The position numbers and the translations under genes are program-made. Under the pieces are notes generated by a model. It was not told the origin of the DNA, did no database searches, and saw only the letters and a list, made by a program, of their open reading frames with translations. Source: CAZXYF01 sp964644705 (lineage in GTDB: Bacteria; Planctomycetota; Brocadiia; SM23-32). Taken from it: DNA of 12,849 nucleotides. Shown one piece after another: positions 1-7,282 of this stretch; the stretch's first letter is position 1; each line of letters opens with the position of its first letter. The DNA lies in assembly GCA_964644705.1 (NCBI GenBank), contig CAZXYF010000081.1:1-12849 (forward strand), written 5' to 3'.

Positions 1-42
1 GTGGACAAGGTGTCGCGCAGCGCTCAACACCTACCTGTCCAC
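1..42. repeat. Inverted repeat at the window edge
   Basis: The first 13 bases (GTGGACAAGGTGT) pair with bases 27-42. GTGGACA pairs with TGTCCAC (36-42) and AGGTGT pairs with ACACCT (27-32), with a 3-nt ACC bulge at 33-35 and a GC-rich loop (14-26). No T-run follows on either strand inside the window, so a terminator role is not supported. The element touches the window edge and may be longer. It could be a repeat end or an RNA hairpin; its function is unknown. Confidence 0.45.
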
Positions 43-49
43 CGCGGAT

Positions 50-87
50 GTTGAATGTTGAAGGGTAAAAGTTCAACGTTGAATGTT
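50..87. repeat. Short TTGAA/TTCAA repeat cluster
   Basis: The decamer GTTGAATGTT occurs at 50-59 and again at 78-87. The second copy overlaps the 12-bp perfect palindrome TTCAACGTTGAA (72-83). A further TTGAA lies at 58-62. This looks like a degenerate intergenic repeat built from TTGAA units in both orientations. I have the impression that such clusters recur between genes in some PVC bacteria, but that is recollection and not something the window shows. No coding potential is evident here. Confidence 0.5.
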
Positions 88-112
88 TGCGCTGGGGTGT
101 TCCCCCAAAAGG

Positions 113-134
113 AAAAACGCTGGCATGGCCAGCG
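113..134 (-). terminator. Rho-independent terminator (minus strand)
   Basis: Read on the minus strand, a perfect 7-bp GC-rich stem (CGCTGGC, loop CAT, GCCAGCG; bases 134 to 118) is followed at once by five T residues (117-113) and then CCTTTT. This is a textbook intrinsic terminator for leftward transcription. The nearest leftward gene, the glycosyltransferase, ends at 520, about 385 nt upstream. The terminator therefore closes either an unusually long 3' untranslated region or a separate small transcript. Confidence 0.75.
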
Positions 135-519
135 CACTCCGGAGATCGCCTGCGGCGAATCAGGCGCAGTTACGCGGAGTGTCATTAATAACCTAAGGTT
201 TAGTGCCCCTGGTAATCCGTTCTTTAGAGGATGTCCTGTGGGAGATACAGGAGGTGCAGAGTGAACCTTTGTATCCTTGAATCAGTGCACCCCTGTATCT
301 CCTGAGCAGGATAGCGTGAGAACAGGATCCATAGAAGCTTGCCTGACACCTCAGGATACTTATCAAGGACCGCATAGCGCGGTCAACGATGGATGGGGTG
401 GAGAGAAACGGAAGGGGGTATCGTTCAAACGGCAAACGATGAGAGTCGCGGGGCTCCGGAGCCGTAATCTTGCCCCACAATCTTTCGCCTTGATCGGCCG
501 TTTCAGAAATCCCCGCTGA
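135..519 (-). other. Structured region without a gene, downstream of the glycosyltransferase
   Basis: I find no credible protein in these 385 bases; the open frames are short and have non-protein-like composition. The stretch is rich in inverted repeats. CACTCCG (135-141) pairs with CGGAGTG (175-181) and encloses CGCCTG (147-152) pairing with CAGGCG (161-166). A 22-bp long-range stem spans 234-311. GACCGC (368-373) pairs with GCGGTC (379-384), ATCGTT (420-425) pairs with AACGAT (435-440), and GGCTCCGGAGCC (452-463) is a perfect 12-bp palindrome. Because a minus-strand terminator abuts its left end, a structured RNA or structured 3' UTR read leftwards is the simplest idea. A decayed repeat element is the alternative. 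Confidence 0.4.
234..311. repeat. Long imperfect inverted repeat (22 bp of pairing)
   Basis: GGAGATACAGG (241-251) is the exact reverse complement of 292-302. After a single bulged A (252), GGTGCA (253-258) pairs with TGCACC (286-291). Outside a small internal loop, TCCTG (234-238) pairs with CAGGA (307-311). The enclosed loop is 27 nt (259-285). This is by far the longest inverted repeat in the window and is not followed by a T-run. It could be an RNA hairpin, a protein-binding palindrome or a remnant of a miniature inverted-repeat element. Confidence 0.6.
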
Positions 520-1974
520 TCAGTCCACATCCAGCCCGTGTTCTGTTTTTTCCCAGTAGCTGGGGCGGGTAATCAGCTGAAGGAAGCCTTTCCATGCCCC
601 CACGCTCGCCAGCAACCAGTAGAACGGTACCAGCAAACAGTGCTTCACGATATCGTAATATCCCCGTTTATAGGTGGCCAGCATTGTGGCATAGACGAAC
701 ACAAAATTGCCCGCAAACAGGCACAGCAGCCCCCAGATGATCAGCGGATAGGGGAAGAGAATGCTGACATCCTCCCACCGAAATACAAACCAGGCGGTGG
801 CCAGTATCCAGTAGATGGGGTTGAGGAGAAGACACAGAAAAGTTCCCCCCACGGTCATGTGGAAAACGAGGGTCTTGCCAATGCCCAGTGTCAGGAGATG
901 TGACAGGGGACGCCGGAGGTGAACCAGATAGGTCTGTATGTAACCTTTGACCCAGCGCGACCGCTGCCGTACCCAGAATCCCATCTCGCTGCAGGCCTCC
1001 TCCCAGGTCGTGGAATTCAGGATCCGGGTCCGGTAGCCCCGCATCGCCAGCCGCACCCCCAGATCACAGTCCTCGGTCACGTTGTATGGGTCCCATCCCC
1101 TCAGTTCCCGCAGTTTTTTGACCCGGAAATGGTTGCTTGTTCCTCCGAGCGGGATCGGCGCCTGCAGGTGATCAATGCCCGGCAACATCAGATCAAACCA
1201 CACGGAATAATCGGCGGTGAACCACCGTGTCAGGAGGTTTTGATGCTGATTATAAAAATTCAGCTTGGCCTGCAGGCAAATCACCTGGTGAGGCACCCTC
1301 TGAAAACCCCAAACGGCCTTGCGCAGTTGATCGGATTCCGGTCGATCTTCCGCATCATATATCACCAGATATCGCCCGCGTGCAAGAGCCAACCCGAGAT
1401 TGCACGCCTTGGGTTTCGTCCGAGGAGGCTCGTCGGGGGTCTTCACAACCCGCACATATTCGGGCAACCCGAGCGAACGGGTCGCTTCAATCGTTTCCTC
1501 GTCGTCCTCCTCCAGCAACAACAACACGTCCAGCTTATCCTTCGGATAGTCAAGATTGTCCAGGCCTTCCATCAGGCGCGGCAGCACGTCGGCTTCATGA
1601 TACAGGGGCACGAGGATGGTGTATATGGGCAGGTCGTCATCATCAAGCTGTTCCAATTCCTCGTCGGAAAACTCCATTTCCCGCTGGGAAGTGATCGCCA
1701 GATGAATCAGATAGGACTTGAAGGAGACGATGACCAGATAGAATGTGATGCAGAGACCGTTCAGTGCTATCAGGGTGGTCGTCCAGTCGCACACCAATCC
1801 CGCAATCAACAGCCCCACCGCCGCGATCAGGCCGACCTTTTGGAGCCCATTGAGCACGACGGCAGCACTCATATCCGGTTGTTCCCGGGGAAGCGCTTTC
1901 ATCATTGCCCGGTCGGCCGCTGTTATTTCGGCCTCACGGGGCTGATGCGACGTCTGTTTATCACTCGGTGGCAC
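520..1974 (-). CDS. Membrane glycosyltransferase, family 2 (cellulose-synthase-like)
   Basis: Probably an inner-membrane processive glycosyltransferase that polymerises or adds sugars from a nucleotide-sugar donor; the sugar cannot be told. The 484-residue protein has two N-terminal membrane helices (about 46-93), a cytoplasmic GT-A domain (about 117-345) and three or four C-terminal helices (about 365-465). Visible catalytic elements are the LVPLYHEADVL opening (121-131), the acidic run EEDDEE (155-160), a DxD-like YDAED (206-210), the TED base motif (300-302) and QRSRW (337-341), matching the QxxRW signature of processive family-2 enzymes. There is no PilZ domain, unlike BcsA. The start is GTG at 1974, supported by GGAG six bases upstream; no ATG lies nearby. 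It begins 27 bp after cinA and is the last gene of the leftward run. Family is confident, product is not. Confidence 0.88.
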   Translation of the reverse strand: MPPSDKQTSHQPREAEITAADRAMMKALPREQPDMSAAVVLNGLQKVGLIAAVGLLIAGLVCDWTTTLIALNGLCITFYLVIVSFKSYLIHLAITSQREMEFSDEELEQLDDDDLPIYTILVPLYHEADVLPRLMEGLDNLDYPKDKLDVLLLLEEDDEETIEATRSLGLPEYVRVVKTPDEPPRTKPKACNLGLALARGRYLVIYDAEDRPESDQLRKAVWGFQRVPHQVICLQAKLNFYNQHQNLLTRWFTADYSVWFDLMLPGIDHLQAPIPLGGTSNHFRVKKLRELRGWDPYNVTEDCDLGVRLAMRGYRTRILNSTTWEEACSEMGFWVRQRSRWVKGYIQTYLVHLRRPLSHLLTLGIGKTLVFHMTVGGTFLCLLLNPIYWILATAWFVFRWEDVSILFPYPLIIWGLLCLFAGNFVFVYATMLATYKRGYYDIVKHCLLVPFYWLLASVGAWKGFLQLITRPSYWEKTEHGLDVD

Positions 1975-2001
1975 GTATGACTCCAGAATGGGAGGGCAAG
2001 C

Positions 2002-3243
2002 TCATTGGGCGTGATCCAGCAGGGACAGGCGGGCAAAATTCAAAGCGTGTCGGGCTGCCCGATCCTTGACACGCTGACGGTCCCCCTTCAGGTGCAGTTT
2101 ATGGGACGTGACATTCCCTTTCATCCACACACCGAAATGGACCAGCCCGACGGGTTTGCCCGGGCGCCCCCCCGTGGGACCCGCGATGCCCGTGGTGCTG
2201 ATACCCAGATCGGCTCCCGCCGCCTCACACGCGCCCCGCGCCATCGCCTTCGCCACCTCCGGGCTGACCGCCCCGTGTTGTTCAATAAGCTCGGACGGAA
2301 CGGAGAGTTGATCTGTTTTCGCCCTGTTGCTGTAGGCCACCACATCGAGCAGGAAAAACCGACTGATACCCGGCACATCCACCAGGAGACTGCCCACCTG
2401 CCCCCCCGTGCATGACTCCGCAAAAGCGATTTGCAGGTGATTCCTCTCCAGCAACTCGCTCACCGAATCGGGCAGGGTGGTCGCATCCGTTCCAAACACC
2501 GCATCACCGAAACGCTCCCTCAACTTCGCCTCATCGCGATCCAGCAAGCGTTCCAGATCCGCTGAATCCTCACCGTATGCCCGCAGGCAGATCGACACGA
2601 CGCTGTGATCAACCGTTATCCCCACCGACGGGTTACGATCCTCCCGCATCATATCCTCGATCCGGCGGTCCACATCTGATTCCGGCAGGCCGAAAAGTTT
2701 AATTTTGCGATGCCGGCTCCGGCCATGATGTTTATGCCGCAAATAGGGCAACACCTGCTCATGAAACATCGCCCTCATCTCATCCGGCACGCCGGGCATG
2801 GCGATCAACGTGGCATCCCCGAGCGGGCAGGCAAAGCCGTAGGCGGTACCGCGTCGGTTCACAAACGTATCCGATCCTTCGGGAAAAAAGGCCTGGTTTC
2901 GGTGGGCCTCGCTGATCTCCACGCCATGTTCAGTCAACACCTGCTCTACATGCTTCAGGGCTTCATCGTCGCACACCAGATCACGTTCAGCAGCCTCGGC
3001 CACGGCCCGGCGCGTCCGGTCATCCATCGTGGGACCAAGCCCCCCCGTGAGGATTATGATCTCCGAGTCCGCGGCGGCCCTGCCCAGTTCTTCCCGGAGT
3101 GTCTGCGGCCCATCCCCGATGATTTCGTGTCGATTGATGCGAAAACCGTGTGTGGACAACGAACGAGCGATCAGGGGGCCATTCGTATCCTGTGACACGC
3201 CGTTGAGCAGCTCTTCGCCTGTGGAAAAAATAGTAACCTGCAT
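2002..3243 (-). CDS. cinA: CinA family protein (NMN deamidase / competence-damage inducible)
   Basis: Full-length two-domain CinA of 413 residues, the usual size. The N-terminal MoaB/MogA-like domain (about 1-170), which carries the ADP-ribose pyrophosphatase activity in characterised members, shows STGEELLNG (7-15), TGGLGPTMDD (66-75) and MPGVPDEM (149-156). A linker domain follows (about 175-250). The C-terminal PncC-type domain (about 255-413), which deamidates nicotinamide mononucleotide in the pyridine-nucleotide salvage cycle, shows AESCTGG (275-281), YSNRAKTDQL (304-313), GAVSPEVAKAMA (324-335) and TGIAGPTGG (351-359). All key motifs look intact and the protein should be cytosolic. The ATG at 3243 has only a weak purine-rich leader. 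It lies 50 bp after the ArgG-like gene and 27 bp before the glycosyltransferase, so co-transcription is likely even though the functions do not obviously match. Confidence 0.95.
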   Translation of the reverse strand: MQVTIFSTGEELLNGVSQDTNGPLIARSLSTHGFRINRHEIIGDGPQTLREELGRAAADSEIIILTGGLGPTMDDRTRRAVAEAAERDLVCDDEALKHVEQVLTEHGVEISEAHRNQAFFPEGSDTFVNRRGTAYGFACPLGDATLIAMPGVPDEMRAMFHEQVLPYLRHKHHGRSRHRKIKLFGLPESDVDRRIEDMMREDRNPSVGITVDHSVVSICLRAYGEDSADLERLLDRDEAKLRERFGDAVFGTDATTLPDSVSELLERNHLQIAFAESCTGGQVGSLLVDVPGISRFFLLDVVAYSNRAKTDQLSVPSELIEQHGAVSPEVAKAMARGACEAAGADLGISTTGIAGPTGGRPGKPVGLVHFGVWMKGNVTSHKLHLKGDRQRVKDRAARHALNFARLSLLDHAQ

Positions 3244-3293
3244 TCTTCTGCGCCGCCAAGACCAAAAAATAGCTAATTAGAAAAGGGCCAACA

Positions 3294-4424
3294 TCACTTA
3301 TGACTGTGAGGTCGAGTGCACATCCGGGCCGCCCTGCCATCAAAAAGGCTCTCGGGAGACCGCCGGCCGGTGATTGCCACGTTGCCGCGATACATCTCAA
3401 GGTGCACTTCCCCCGCGACTTTTTGCTGAATAACATCAACGAAAGCATCGATTGCCCTGCGTAAATTCGAGAACCAGCCCCCACTATAGACCAATTCGGC
3501 GTATTTTTCCCCGACATCACCTTTGGTCTGCAGCGTGTAATAATCCAGCGTGAGCTCCTCCAGAGCACGGTGTGCTTCCATCAACACGGTGGCTCCCGGC
3601 GCTTCATAGATTTCACGAGCTTTGCATCCCGCCAGGCGATCCTCAATCACTTCCGTGCGGCCGATGCCACATTTCCCCGCCCGCTCATTCAATTGTTCCA
3701 TCAACTCCACCGGTTCCAGCTCCTCACCATCAATAGCGTTCGGGATTCCCCGCTCAAAACTGATCGTGCACTCCTCGGATTCATCAGGCGCTTCGGGCGG
3801 GGCTGTCGTCCATTTATAACAGGTTTCCGGCAGCTTTTCCCATGTGCCCACATCCGGCTCGGCACTGACCGCGGATCCCCACAAGTTGGTATCGAAACTC
3901 AGTTCTGGCTCCATCCCGTCCAGGGGGCTAATATCATTGTCCTCCGCGTATTCCACGGCTTTTTTTCGGCTTTGCAGTGGGGGGATCTCATCGGGACCCA
4001 GAATAGTCAGCTCCGGGGCCAGGGTTGAGACGTTTAATCGGAAACGGGCCTGATCGTTGCTGCGACTGATGGCCCCCAGCGCAACGAACTCCGCGCCTTC
4101 TTCCTCGGCCAGACGACAAATGGCGGAGGCGATAAGAGGGCGTGTAAGTGCTCCGCTCAGGAGGTAATTCTGCTCATACACCGCCGACGCCCGTAACGCT
4201 CGGAAGGCATAATCTTCGATGAATTCCGAGCGGCAATCTTCCACGTGGGCTCCTTTGGCCCCGAGGTCAACTGCGTACTGGCCAAGTTCCCAGGTGGGTG
4301 GCATCTGACCCAGCTCCACAACAACTGCGGTCACGTTGGCCTTTTTCCGGGACACGAGCCAGTGAAGACAGACGGAGGATTGCAGTCCCCCCGTGAAAGC
4401 GAGAATGACATTTTTGCCCATCAT
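3294..4424 (-). CDS. Divergent argininosuccinate synthase-like protein
   Basis: Clear homologue of argininosuccinate synthase, which joins citrulline and aspartate using ATP. Recognisable blocks are the PP-loop region AFTGGLQSSVCLHWL (9-23), YLLSGALTRP (87-96), SNDQARF (122-128), FDTNLWG (177-183), FERGIP (223-228), GRTEVIEDRLAG (255-266) and IYEAPGATVLMEAHRALE (272-289). Several normally invariant positions differ. The SGGLDTS loop reads TGGLQSS, with Asp replaced by Gln at 15. The Ser that contacts citrulline after YLLGT is Ala92, the Thr of GATGKGND is Ile119, and the Ser after NLWGR is Ala185. Asn123, Asp124, Arg127, Glu261 and Tyr273 are kept. At 376 residues it also lacks the normal C-terminal extension of about 25-30 residues used in tetramer packing. 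The start at 4424 has AGGGG eight bases upstream. It may be a paralogue with another substrate, so I do not assign argG. The nearest gene upstream is 189 bp away. Confidence 0.85.
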   Translation of the reverse strand: MMGKNVILAFTGGLQSSVCLHWLVSRKKANVTAVVVELGQMPPTWELGQYAVDLGAKGAHVEDCRSEFIEDYAFRALRASAVYEQNYLLSGALTRPLIASAICRLAEEEGAEFVALGAISRSNDQARFRLNVSTLAPELTILGPDEIPPLQSRKKAVEYAEDNDISPLDGMEPELSFDTNLWGSAVSAEPDVGTWEKLPETCYKWTTAPPEAPDESEECTISFERGIPNAIDGEELEPVELMEQLNERAGKCGIGRTEVIEDRLAGCKAREIYEAPGATVLMEAHRALEELTLDYYTLQTKGDVGEKYAELVYSGGWFSNLRRAIDAFVDVIQQKVAGEVHLEMYRGNVAITGRRSPESLFDGRAARMCTRPHSHK

Positions 4425-4613
4425 GGTGCTGGCCCCTACAAGTGTCGAAACGTGATCGATTCACTTACTTAATACGGTTCTTCTCTGCCCGGCCATTCCC
4501 GATTATAGCCTGCGATTCCGGCCGGATACAAACTATTCCCCCCGCCCATGCACTGCGGCTGCAAGGGAACCAACGGGGTAGGTGCGCCAGCGCCACAACA
4601 TACCGCTCCGTCA

Positions 4614-6191
4614 TCACGACTCAGAGAGAGTATCGGGGGCTTCCTCGTCCTCCGGCAGGTCTCCCTCCGGTCCTGCCAGAGCACACACAAGAACCAGGGT
4701 GTAACCCAGCCCCCGCACCAGGTAATTTGTGAAAAATGCCCCGAAAGCAGCGGCTCCGAGGGCGGCGCAGGCCCCCACCTGGAGACTGAACCATAAACGA
4801 TTCTGGCCCCCTCGGCTTGCCATGCCCCCGCGGACGGCTCGCCCGACAAAAGTCAGAAAAACCCACAACACGCTGAATATCCCCAAAAAGCCCGTTTCAC
4901 TTGCCCAGACCGCATAGAACGGGTTCGCTCCCTTTTCCATCAAATCCATGGAGGCCTTATTCATATCGTAGGCGCCGAAATCGCGGTCGCGATAATACCG
5001 GTTAATATTTTGCTGATAGCTGCCGAGACCAACCCCAAACAGGGGATAACGGGCCAGGATCAACAGAGACGGTTGCCACTGGATGTATTTCTGTTCCCAC
5101 GGGCTGTAGCGCGGCTGACTCAGATCGGCCGGACGGCCGGATTCATCCAGTTCGGGATTGATGCTATACACCGGCAGCGTGCGAAAACGATCGTGGCTCC
5201 GTCTGAGCATGACCGAATCCAACAATATCTGATCCGGTTGTTGGGGAACCAGCCAGAACAAAAGCCCAAAAAAGACGAAGGCTGCCGCTGCGGACGCCGC
5301 GAAGGACCAGGCGCCGCGCGCAAAACCAAGAGCCAGAATGGCAACAATGGTCGCCAGCCATAATCCTCCCTGTAGCAGGAGCACAGCGCCGACACCGCAC
5401 AGCAGGAGGGCCGTTATCCGTCCCCCCGTATCACGCGTCCACAGCGCGGCGGCGAAAAATAGCGGGAGAACCAGGGTCAGCCAGCCGCCAAGAACATTCC
5501 GGTTGCTCCGGGTGCCGATTTGCTCATGAGCACCCGCTGGTTGTCCGGCAAAACCAAAGGTGGCGTCAACGTGCAGGGCCGAAATCGTTGCGTTTCCCGT
5601 CTGCGGCGATGCCGCCGGTGGACGCAGCTGCATGTATTCGCTCAATCCAACCAGAAGAGTTACCGCCACGGCAATCCCGAAAGCCGCCAGTATCTTGCGT
5701 CGCCAGCGGGAAACCCGGAGGTAATCGTGCAGGGGAATGAAGGCACAGACGAAAAACAGGCCCAGCTGGATGAGCTGTTTCATGGCGTCGGAATAGTCAA
5801 TAATGGGAGCCGCGGCCCACGGGGGTGTTATTTTCAAAAAGGGCAAAGCAGACAACAGACTCACGCCAAAAAGGCCCAGCAAGGCCAGGGGATAGCTCTG
5901 AAGACGAGACCACAGAGATCCGTCTTTGAACCGGACAACGCCCCATCCAACAAATCCCGCAAAGAACAACAGATCGCTGAGTGTCACGTTAATGGCCGGG
6001 ACAAGACCGGACAGAACACTGCCCAGATTCAGCAGTCGCGACAGCAGTTCCACCCACTGATAAATGGTGACCTGGGTGGGATGAAACAGCACCGCCCCAA
6101 CGATCAGAATAGGGGGAAGGATACTCAACCAGGCCATCCTCCCCTCCTCTTCCCCCCCAACCAATGAGGCATGATCATCATTTTTACTCAT
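4614..6191 (-). CDS. O-antigen ligase/polymerase-type membrane protein (Wzy/WaaL-like)
   Basis: Polytopic inner-membrane protein of 525 residues with the layout of the Wzy_C superfamily, which polymerises or transfers undecaprenyl-linked sugars on the periplasmic side. About ten to twelve hydrophobic helices are visible (first at about 23-40, last at about 485-508). The signature segment NRNVLGGWLTLVLPLF (231-246, counted from the first of two adjacent Met) is followed by a large hydrophilic loop (about 318-425). That loop carries ARYPLFGVGLGSYQ (381-394) and ends in NPFYAVWASETGFLG (424-438). Most relatives have a His where this protein has Asn424. Two adjacent ATG codons are possible; AGGGG lies 3 nt before 6194 and 6 nt before 6191, so I chose 6191. 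The start overlaps the upstream gene's stop by 8 nt, which suggests translational coupling. Ligase and polymerase cannot be told apart from sequence. Confidence 0.82.
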   Translation of the reverse strand: MSKNDDHASLVGGEEEGRMAWLSILPPILIVGAVLFHPTQVTIYQWVELLSRLLNLGSVLSGLVPAINVTLSDLLFFAGFVGWGVVRFKDGSLWSRLQSYPLALLGLFGVSLLSALPFLKITPPWAAAPIIDYSDAMKQLIQLGLFFVCAFIPLHDYLRVSRWRRKILAAFGIAVAVTLLVGLSEYMQLRPPAASPQTGNATISALHVDATFGFAGQPAGAHEQIGTRSNRNVLGGWLTLVLPLFFAAALWTRDTGGRITALLLCGVGAVLLLQGGLWLATIVAILALGFARGAWSFAASAAAAFVFFGLLFWLVPQQPDQILLDSVMLRRSHDRFRTLPVYSINPELDESGRPADLSQPRYSPWEQKYIQWQPSLLILARYPLFGVGLGSYQQNINRYYRDRDFGAYDMNKASMDLMEKGANPFYAVWASETGFLGIFSVLWVFLTFVGRAVRGGMASRGGQNRLWFSLQVGACAALGAAAFGAFFTNYLVRGLGYTLVLVCALAGPEGDLPEDEEAPDTLSES

Positions 6192-7203
6192 CATCGTCCC
6201 CTGAATCCCTGTTGTGGAGGGCGGTGAGAAAACGGTTCATATTTTTGTGGAGGTGCTCCACCGTTTGTGCCAGTTCTTCACCTCTCAGCTTGTGCGGACG
6301 CCGGCAAGCCACATAGGTCCCGTTTCGGCCGAGCCGTATTTTGATAGAAGCGTCGCCAATCGTTCTCTCGAAAGCACAGGGACCCGTGCGGTTATAACTC
6401 ATATCCTCCGCCATGCGCCGAAGCACATCCGGAGCACCCGAAGTCTCCCTGGTCGGCTGATCCGCCTCGACAAGAACGAAATAGTTTCCCTTTTTCTGGA
6501 GCAGCAAAATCGTAATCAAGCGTCCGCGACAGGAATATTCGGCAAAAGGGATTCGGGCTTTCGACGATCCGTACTGAATCGGTATCTCACCCGCTTCAAT
6601 TGCCCTCAAAATATCCTGGACACTATCCCCGGACGGTATTCGGTTGTCCTGATCCAGGGTTATCGTTCCGGATCCCATGCCCTCGCGATCCTCCGGCTCC
6701 TCCCCGCCCGGGGAAGGTTCCTCCGGGTGTATGGTCTCGGGGGAGGCATCCTGCACGGCTCGCTGGAATCGATCATCGCGTTTTCTGGTTGCATCGCCGC
6801 TCGCCTCCTCCAGCTCGCTCCGGTGTTTTTCCGCCTCGCGCCTGTGTTCCCCTCGTCGCATCCGCTCCATGCGTTTGCGCACCTTGCCGCTCAACAGTTC
6901 ACGGAACACTTCAAATTCCGCCTCCGGCAGCTCCTTTTCCCACACGGGAAGTATATGTTCACAAAACTCTTCCCGCCGGTCCTCTCCCCGGTCCTGCTGA
7001 TCGGCAATCCCAAGGTCCACGGCCATACAAACCGCACGGAAATACGGTTTCAAATCCTCCGATGGAGGGGCGGGAGTGGGGTCGGGGGGATCTTCGAGCA
7101 GGGCATCAAAACACCGCATAAAAACGGGATAGGGAACGCGCCGGGTGTCCTCCTCGTACAGTTCCCGGATTTTCTGCACGGGATCCTTCTTCTGCGCACT
7201 CAT
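6184..7203 (-). CDS. Unknown cytoplasmic protein coupled to the polymerase gene
   Basis: I do not recognise this 339-residue protein. It has no signal peptide or membrane helix. Three parts are visible: an alpha-helical, charged N-terminal half (about 1-130) with FRELLSGKVRKRMERMRRG near its end; an acidic, Pro/Glu/Gly-rich linker (about 135-190); and a C-terminal alpha/beta domain (about 195-330) containing ARIPFAEYSCRGRLITILLL and IKIRLGRNGTYVACRRP, ending in an acidic tail. The start is decided by the ribosome site: GGAGG (7215-7211) is one base from the ATG at 7209 but seven bases from the ATG at 7203, so 7203 is preferred. Its last codons overlap the polymerase start. A long opposite-strand frame exists here, but it has shadow composition (His/Leu/Arg-rich) and no good ribosome site. 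A regulatory or accessory role in polysaccharide export is a guess from context only. Confidence 0.7.
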   Translation of the reverse strand: MSAQKKDPVQKIRELYEEDTRRVPYPVFMRCFDALLEDPPDPTPAPPSEDLKPYFRAVCMAVDLGIADQQDRGEDRREEFCEHILPVWEKELPEAEFEVFRELLSGKVRKRMERMRRGEHRREAEKHRSELEEASGDATRKRDDRFQRAVQDASPETIHPEEPSPGGEEPEDREGMGSGTITLDQDNRIPSGDSVQDILRAIEAGEIPIQYGSSKARIPFAEYSCRGRLITILLLQKKGNYFVLVEADQPTRETSGAPDVLRRMAEDMSYNRTGPCAFERTIGDASIKIRLGRNGTYVACRRPHKLRGEELAQTVEHLHKNMNRFLTALHNRDSGDDDE

Positions 7204-7282
7204 AAGCATACCTCCGCGGTATTAAAATGATGTGGCCGCCCGAACATCCCGGATCTACTTTTTATGATAGCACGGGGGGCCG

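Noticed and set aside
135..181. Nested hairpin resembling an integron attC site
   Set aside because: The stem-loop shape is suggestive, but the RYYYAAC/GTTRRRY core sites are not present in matching positions and no integrase or cassette is seen.
193..480. 95-codon open frame on the minus strand beyond the glycosyltransferase
   Set aside because: The Ser/Arg/Cys-rich product resembles no protein family, the frame runs through several hairpins, and no ribosome site precedes it. A structured non-coding region explains the stretch better.
919..1980. 353-codon plus-strand frame opposite the glycosyltransferase
   Set aside because: The minus-strand product has all family-2 glycosyltransferase motifs. 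The antisense frame is His/Gln/Arg-rich with no recognisable domain and is a shadow.
3294..3360. Frameshift as the cause of the short ArgG-like C-terminus
   Set aside because: The other minus-strand frames after the SPESLFD segment do not encode anything resembling the usual synthase tail, so the shorter end looks genuine.
6214..7230. 338-codon plus-strand frame covering the unknown gene
   Set aside because: It is nearly as long as the minus-strand gene, so both were weighed. The minus-strand frame has a well-spaced GGAGG and couples to the polymerase gene; the plus frame is His/Leu/Arg-rich and has no supporting signal.
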